The notes under the pieces were generated by a model. It saw only the letters and a program-made list of their open reading frames with translations. It did not search any database and was not told where the DNA came from. Made by a program: the position numbers and the translations under genes. 64,000 nt of DNA from assembly GCA_021780495.1 (NCBI GenBank), contig JAJXYO010000062.1, forward strand, positions 118,302 through 182,301. Reading direction: 5' to 3'. Below are positions 59,958 to 64,000 of the stretch, piece by piece. Position 1 is the stretch's first letter. Each line of letters starts with the position of its first letter. Source of the DNA: Deltaproteobacteria bacterium (GTDB taxonomy: Bacteria > Desulfobacterota > Desulfuromonadia > Geobacterales > Pseudopelobacteraceae).

Positions 59958-60553
59958 TACAACGTCGCATGGTAAGATGTAATGTAATTAAAATAGTTCT
60001 CTAACAACGAATAATGCCGCATTTTGAGCTTTGATAATGCTTCGGATGTGTCAGGCAATTCTTCGATCTGTTTACAAGTTTCCATGATGACTGTTTTAAG
60101 TTCCTCTAATATCCAAATCAATGAATGGCGCTTGAGGTTGAGGTTCATTTCCTTTATCATGAATTCTCCAACGGTTGTCTTTGCAGAAATCCGACCATCT
60201 TGCATCCTTTCAAGATGGTCATCATATTCTTTAAGACAAGGATCTATGAACCCTTCGCCATTAACAACTGAAATTGTGCTAGTAGTTGCTAACCAAGTAT
60301 CACTTTTACCGTTATTACAGTAAAAACATGAATACACCAGATTAGCATATTCAGTTTCCTTTTCAGGAAACAGTATTTTGGGAGCGAAATGGTCTATTTG
60401 GTAGCTTCGCACTCCACCAGAATAAAAATCATCAGCGTCACAGTAGCCACACCTTTTATTAAAGTCATCCCGTAGATATCTTTTATACGGTCTATACGTG
60501 GAGTAGCTTTTTTTACAGGTTCTTTGGGGGACTTTCCTTCTAATCTTTATCAT
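59957..60553 (-). CDS. HNH endonuclease
   Basis: About 198 residues: zinc-binding CGYC (35-38), the HNH-type QIDHFAPK (52-59) with catalytic His, and NLVYSCFYCNNGKSD with the second Cys pair (76, 79), followed by a helical C-terminal half. The domain type occurs in restriction and defence nucleases such as McrA- or PtuB-like proteins. Its start overlaps the receiver gene by 4 nt. Confidence 0.85.
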   Translation of the reverse strand: MIKIRRKVPQRTCKKSYSTYRPYKRYLRDDFNKRCGYCDADDFYSGGVRSYQIDHFAPKILFPEKETEYANLVYSCFYCNNGKSDTWLATTSTISVVNGEGFIDPCLKEYDDHLERMQDGRISAKTTVGEFMIKEMNLNLKRHSLIWILEELKTVIMETCKQIEELPDTSEALSKLKMRHYSLLENYFNYITSYHATL

Positions 60554-61191
60554 TTCTTACAGTCCTTAATCTCTTCAAGTAATTGCTTCGTACTCATAAG
60601 AATCTCATTAAGCTTGTCCGCATTAGATGGTAACTTTAAATCTCTAGGCAATGCACATTCAGCATTGATCGAATTTTCTAAAAACGCATCTAAATCAACT
60701 AGTCGTTCCTCCTCTCGACTCGTCAGCTTTTCTCGGAGTTGCTTTGCAAGCAACTCTTGAAGTTCTTTTTTTGTATCGTTTATTTTCTTTAAATAATGAT
60801 CAATTTGCTTTCTGATTCTTTCTTTAAAGGGTATTCCCTGATTCTCAACCAAAGCTTCTTTTGTATAAACCAAATTTACATCACTGCTTTCATTGGCCGC
60901 ATCTTCGTCATATGAGGTAAGCACAAAGGTTGGAAATCCAGGTTTTATTGCGAGAAACGCAGTAACCACATCGACTCCGTCGTAATGAGCAACATTTTTA
61001 TATTCTGTGAGGTTATAGTCCGAGACAATTGCTCTCACATTGCTTCCTAAAATTTGTTCAATTAAGTTTTCCAATTCTTGTGGCGGGTCAAATTCAATGA
61101 CTTCAAAATCATCTGAAGCATATCTTTGGAAAATTCTTATATCCTCAGGGCTTTCGTCTATATAAGCAATTCGGTACTTTTCCATTTTCAC
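60550..61191 (-). CDS. response-regulator receiver protein with coiled-coil C-terminus
   Basis: About 213 residues. The receiver domain keeps the acidic pair (YIDESPED), phospho-acceptor Asp58 (IVSDYNL), the Thr in VLTSYDED and the Lys in VYTKEAL. The C-terminal half (about 120-213) is a long charged helix with no DNA-binding domain (IDHYLKKINDTKKELQELL). It should be phosphorylated by the GHKL kinase encoded just upstream and pass the signal by protein contact, perhaps to the HNH nuclease. Overlap with both neighbours is 4 nt. Confidence 0.82.
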   Translation of the reverse strand: MKMEKYRIAYIDESPEDIRIFQRYASDDFEVIEFDPPQELENLIEQILGSNVRAIVSDYNLTEYKNVAHYDGVDVVTAFLAIKPGFPTFVLTSYDEDAANESSDVNLVYTKEALVENQGIPFKERIRKQIDHYLKKINDTKKELQELLAKQLREKLTSREEERLVDLDAFLENSINAECALPRDLKLPSNADKLNEILMSTKQLLEEIKDCKK

Positions 61192-63707
61192 CTCTTGTGT
61201 TTCTTTTTAAATGTCATTGAGAGAGAGAAACCTTTTTCAGGATAAAGAAGCTCCAGGATGCCGTCATTTTCTTCAACAATAGTTTTTACTAGCCACATCC
61301 CAATCCCAGTACCAATATCCTCACCTGTTTGCTTGTGCTTCTTCGTAGTAAAGAAACAATCATATATCTGGTCTGGATTTACTATATCTTTTGAAAGACC
61401 GGGGCCAGAGTCTGAGTACACTATTTTATAAGAATGGTCTAGATCTGTAATACCGATATTAATAAGCCTTTCAGGAGTGGCGTCTTTTCTTTGGAAGGCA
61501 TCAAGGGAATTAACAAGCAAGTTATTGAAAATACAGTCAAGATCTATTTCAAAGTACCGTTGATTCAATTCAACAATGTTATCATGATTGATTGTAAGAA
61601 AAGCGTGCCTTTCACTCAGCGCTGGCGCCCAACCTAATGAAAAACTTTGCAAATAATTTATCAAATCAAGATTTTTCCTTCGCCGCTTATCCTTTCGAAC
61701 GCTGTTAATTGCAAAATTAAGCCAATGTTTCAGCCTTTCATCCTGTTTTTTTATGTCATCAATGCAAATGTATGGATTTTTGAATTTTGGCAACCCTTTT
61801 AACTGAATATCCGAAATGAATGGGGTAATTAAGCTTTTGAGGTCATCAAGCCTATAAACTAGTTTGGTGTTGAGATTCTGTAGCTCATGGGCAAAAGATG
61901 ATATTATAGCACCGGCGCTTGCAAGAGCTCGTAGTAGTTTTTGCTCTTCTTTTAATTCCTCAATAATCTCTTTTTGATTTTCAGTGTGCGCAGCCAGGAT
62001 TTCTTTTTCAGGATCCTCATATGTCTGCTTTTCTTTGTCCTCGTCTTTATGTTCTCGAATTTTTTTGGCAATCTCTTCTGCGCGTTTCCTAAGTATCTCC
62101 GCTGCATTTGTTTCTTTGTGGTAAGCATCGAATTCACGGGCTATTAAGCTTCGATCATATTCAAATACAGAGATAATACCTAAAATAACCTGCTTAAATA
62201 CATCAAACTCCTTTGTTTCCTGGAGCCCTTCTCTGCTCGATTTATCTTCAAAAAATACATTAGTTTGGCGAGATATTGTGATAACACCAGATACGTTGTA
62301 GGGCCTTACCCTGTAACCACCACTCATTTTCCCAATACCAGCTGGGCTTCCAGCCTGACGATCTCCCAAACTGAGCCAGTCTTCAGCGTTACTACCCTTC
62401 TCCCCATATGGGCGAATTCTAAAGTTATCACGAAATATTTTTATGCCACCAAAGGCATCCAGCCATTTCTGACGGCTGAAACTATTAAAGTCACGGTAGA
62501 AAAACCTTTTTGCATCATCCTTGGACATCGTTTTTTTCATAAAGTAGAACGTGAATTCAAAAGGACCAATGTTTTCTAATACCTTGTCATCATCAATCAC
62601 ACCATATCCAGGAACCAACTGACGTAACGTTCTTGTTGTTGTGAATGCTTCATTTCGAAATATTTCTTCTGTGTACGGTTCTTTCTGCAGCCTGGGTCGC
62701 TTGAATACCTCTGAATTTATTTTTCTCAGATCATACTCTTTCCTGATTATAGTTATCTTAACTGAGCCTTCTGCGTCAGCAATTGCATGTACCTTGTAAT
62801 CAAAATCATCGCAGATAGATGCTGTAATGATGCCAAATTCTTCAGGACTACCAGAGGCTGAAACAAAGATTTGGAAATCTCGTTCCTCCTTAGGTGGTAT
62901 AAGATGCTCTAGGTTTTGAAATAATCTCTGAACATGATATTTATTCCAATGGTCTCTTAGGTCTTCAATACATATCTTAGTCCCATGTTCAATTTTCTTA
63001 TGTTGAAGAAACGAAGTCGCATGTGGCTGTTCGGAAAGTATCTCAAATACTTCTTCCTTAAAGTTCACAGTTTTAAGCGTTTCAAGATTGGCAGTGACAT
63101 CTTCGATACACTTCCCATCACCATCAAAATCACTCCACGACACCGTCCACTCATATCCCTGAACGCCAGCATCTATGGTGTGCGCTTTGGGATTTGGAAC
63201 AGTAATCATCTGGCAATTACCTCCAAGCCGATCAAGTGCAAATCGGCCAATCCCTTTTTCACCCGCTTTAACCCTGCCGTTATAGGTCAAAATATCTCTC
63301 TGTTTATTGTTCGTACCTATAGTCATCCAATAATCACGAATGATGGAATCGGACATTCCTTCACCATTATCAATGATAAATAGCGTTTGAAGACTTTGAA
63401 TAAACTTACTCAATTGCCCCATTTCTTCTTCAGTCGTGTCTGAGAGAATGTATTTATCACCAACAAGAATATACGCACTGGTCATAATTGGCGGACAGCT
63501 CTTGTGTTTCAAAAGATCATTAAATTCAATATCTGAGATTTCAGCTGGGACTGTTTCGTATTTGCTATCTATATACAGCAGGCAAAACTTTGCGTCTGCG
63601 TCATAAGCATTTTTCACTAATTCAATAATTGCACCTTCTGCATTCGCGACATTTTCCCTACCAATTAGCCGAGCAGTTCGTGCAGAAACCTTAAATGGAA
63701 TTTTCAT
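61188..63707 (-). CDS. double-GHKL ATPase/histidine-kinase-like sensor
   Basis: About 839 residues. N-terminal Hsp90/MORC-like GHKL ATPase: VKNAYDADA (~30), IIDNGEGM (~113) and GEKGIGRFA (~150). Then a middle region, a coiled coil (about 545-600), a helix with SSFAHELQN where His603 lies in an H-box-like position, and a C-terminal HATPase_c: NNLLVNSLDAF (~727), DSGPGL (~764), GTGIGMWLV (~796). No membrane segment, so a cytoplasmic sensor. GAGGTAGGG precedes the ATG. First gene of an AT-rich four-gene operon that I do not recognise as a named defence system. Confidence 0.87.
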   Translation of the reverse strand: MKIPFKVSARTARLIGRENVANAEGAIIELVKNAYDADAKFCLLYIDSKYETVPAEISDIEFNDLLKHKSCPPIMTSAYILVGDKYILSDTTEEEMGQLSKFIQSLQTLFIIDNGEGMSDSIIRDYWMTIGTNNKQRDILTYNGRVKAGEKGIGRFALDRLGGNCQMITVPNPKAHTIDAGVQGYEWTVSWSDFDGDGKCIEDVTANLETLKTVNFKEEVFEILSEQPHATSFLQHKKIEHGTKICIEDLRDHWNKYHVQRLFQNLEHLIPPKEERDFQIFVSASGSPEEFGIITASICDDFDYKVHAIADAEGSVKITIIRKEYDLRKINSEVFKRPRLQKEPYTEEIFRNEAFTTTRTLRQLVPGYGVIDDDKVLENIGPFEFTFYFMKKTMSKDDAKRFFYRDFNSFSRQKWLDAFGGIKIFRDNFRIRPYGEKGSNAEDWLSLGDRQAGSPAGIGKMSGGYRVRPYNVSGVITISRQTNVFFEDKSSREGLQETKEFDVFKQVILGIISVFEYDRSLIAREFDAYHKETNAAEILRKRAEEIAKKIREHKDEDKEKQTYEDPEKEILAAHTENQKEIIEELKEEQKLLRALASAGAIISSFAHELQNLNTKLVYRLDDLKSLITPFISDIQLKGLPKFKNPYICIDDIKKQDERLKHWLNFAINSVRKDKRRRKNLDLINYLQSFSLGWAPALSERHAFLTINHDNIVELNQRYFEIDLDCIFNNLLVNSLDAFQRKDATPERLINIGITDLDHSYKIVYSDSGPGLSKDIVNPDQIYDCFFTTKKHKQTGEDIGTGIGMWLVKTIVEENDGILELLYPEKGFSLSMTFKKKHKR

Positions 63708-63824
63708 AAACCCTACCTCTATTGCCTAAGAACGGTCGTATTCGGACTATAAAACTATCGTCACTGAATTACTTATGTATTGCGAAATTCCGGGGACATA
63801 CTACAGATTCCCAATATAAAAAGC

Positions 63825-63850
63825 AAAGGGCGCCGCAACGGGCGCCCTTT
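63825..63850 (-). terminator. terminator of dapL
   Basis: AAAGGGCGCC, 6-nt loop, GGCGCCCTTT; on the minus strand GCTTTTTA follows. The 63708-63824 interval is the leader of the GHKL operon. Confidence 0.8.
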
Positions 63851-63859
63851 CTTATCATC

Positions 63860-64000
63860 CTACTTCAAATTCTTCTTTATCCTCTCCACCGCCTCAATCA
63901 CATTCTCGCGATGGCCGAAGGCCGACAACCGGAAGTAACCTTCCCCGCTCGGGCCGAAACCGGAACCGGGCGTGCCGACCATGTTGCAAACGTTCATGGA
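63860..64000 (-). CDS. dapL: LL-diaminopimelate aminotransferase, C-terminal end (partial)
   Basis: The last 46 codons are in the window: [37 protein letters not shown], the characteristic C-terminus of DapL. It makes LL-diaminopimelate directly from tetrahydrodipicolinate for lysine and cell-wall synthesis. The gene continues beyond base 64000. Confidence 0.88.
   Translation of the reverse strand, partial: SMNVCNMVGTPGSGFGPSGEGYFRLSAFGHRENVIEAVERIKKNLK

Overview
The window reads as a chromosomal segment of a Geobacter-like bacterium (Geobacterales, Desulfuromonadota). The support is several large multiheme c-type cytochromes (4, 8, 9, 9 and 12 haems), a cytochrome bc-type complex, a PsrABC-like molybdoenzyme, a DUF3373-type porin, the dapL lysine route and two genes that are readable only if UGA encodes selenocysteine. 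Most core genes lie on the minus strand and are GC-rich. The accessory stretches (about 19.4-25.2 kb and 57.3-63.8 kb) are more AT-rich and carry mobile or defence-type genes.

Layout. 0-4 kb: rhodanese, small membrane protein, radical SAM/SPASM protein, octahaem cytochrome, NifX-like protein. 4.2-7.1 kb: cobalamin riboswitch and cbiMNQO cobalt importer, whose CbiO lacks its Walker B segment. 7.3-10.9 kb: copper-type TonB receptor, TonB and a Cys-rich protein. 10.9-15.3 kb: five-gene operon of secreted proteins, an outer-membrane protein and a sigma-54-type two-component system. 15.5-17.4 kb: methyltransferase, CDF-like transporter and a peroxiredoxin-like selenoprotein.

17.5-30.2 kb: a bc-type complex (12-haem and 9-haem cytochromes, Rieske, cytochrome b, subunit IV, tetrahaem cytochrome) that appears to be split between Rieske and cytochrome b by about 7.4 kb of foreign DNA. 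That insert holds integron-type cassettes with attC-like sites, a group II intron, an integrase stub, two toxin-antitoxin pairs (one toxin broken), a 63-bp repeat family and a lipase.

30.3-42.9 kb: a chemoreceptor, then a respiratory locus of porin, small secreted protein, haem-rhodanese fusion, PsrABC-like oxidoreductase and a separate nonahaem cytochrome. This looks like a route for reducing sulfur, selenium or similar oxyanions. 42.9-50.2 kb: an eight-gene operon of TolC/MFP/RND efflux, a C_GCAxxG_C_C protein, a DUF2892 protein, rhodanese, an ArsR regulator and, at its end, a previously hidden 53-residue small selenoprotein.

50.4-57.3 kb: ordinary housekeeping genes on the plus strand (homocysteine methyltransferase family, a CAT-anticodon tRNA, hisI, hisG, pseudouridine synthase, SDR, RNA-binding protein, DUF4139 protein). 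57.4-63.7 kb: an intact RelBE-type pair, a gene remnant, and a tightly overlapping four-gene operon (double-GHKL ATPase/kinase, receiver protein, HNH nuclease, N6-adenine methyltransferase) that I do not recognise as a named system and consider the best candidate for an undescribed defence module. The window ends in dapL.
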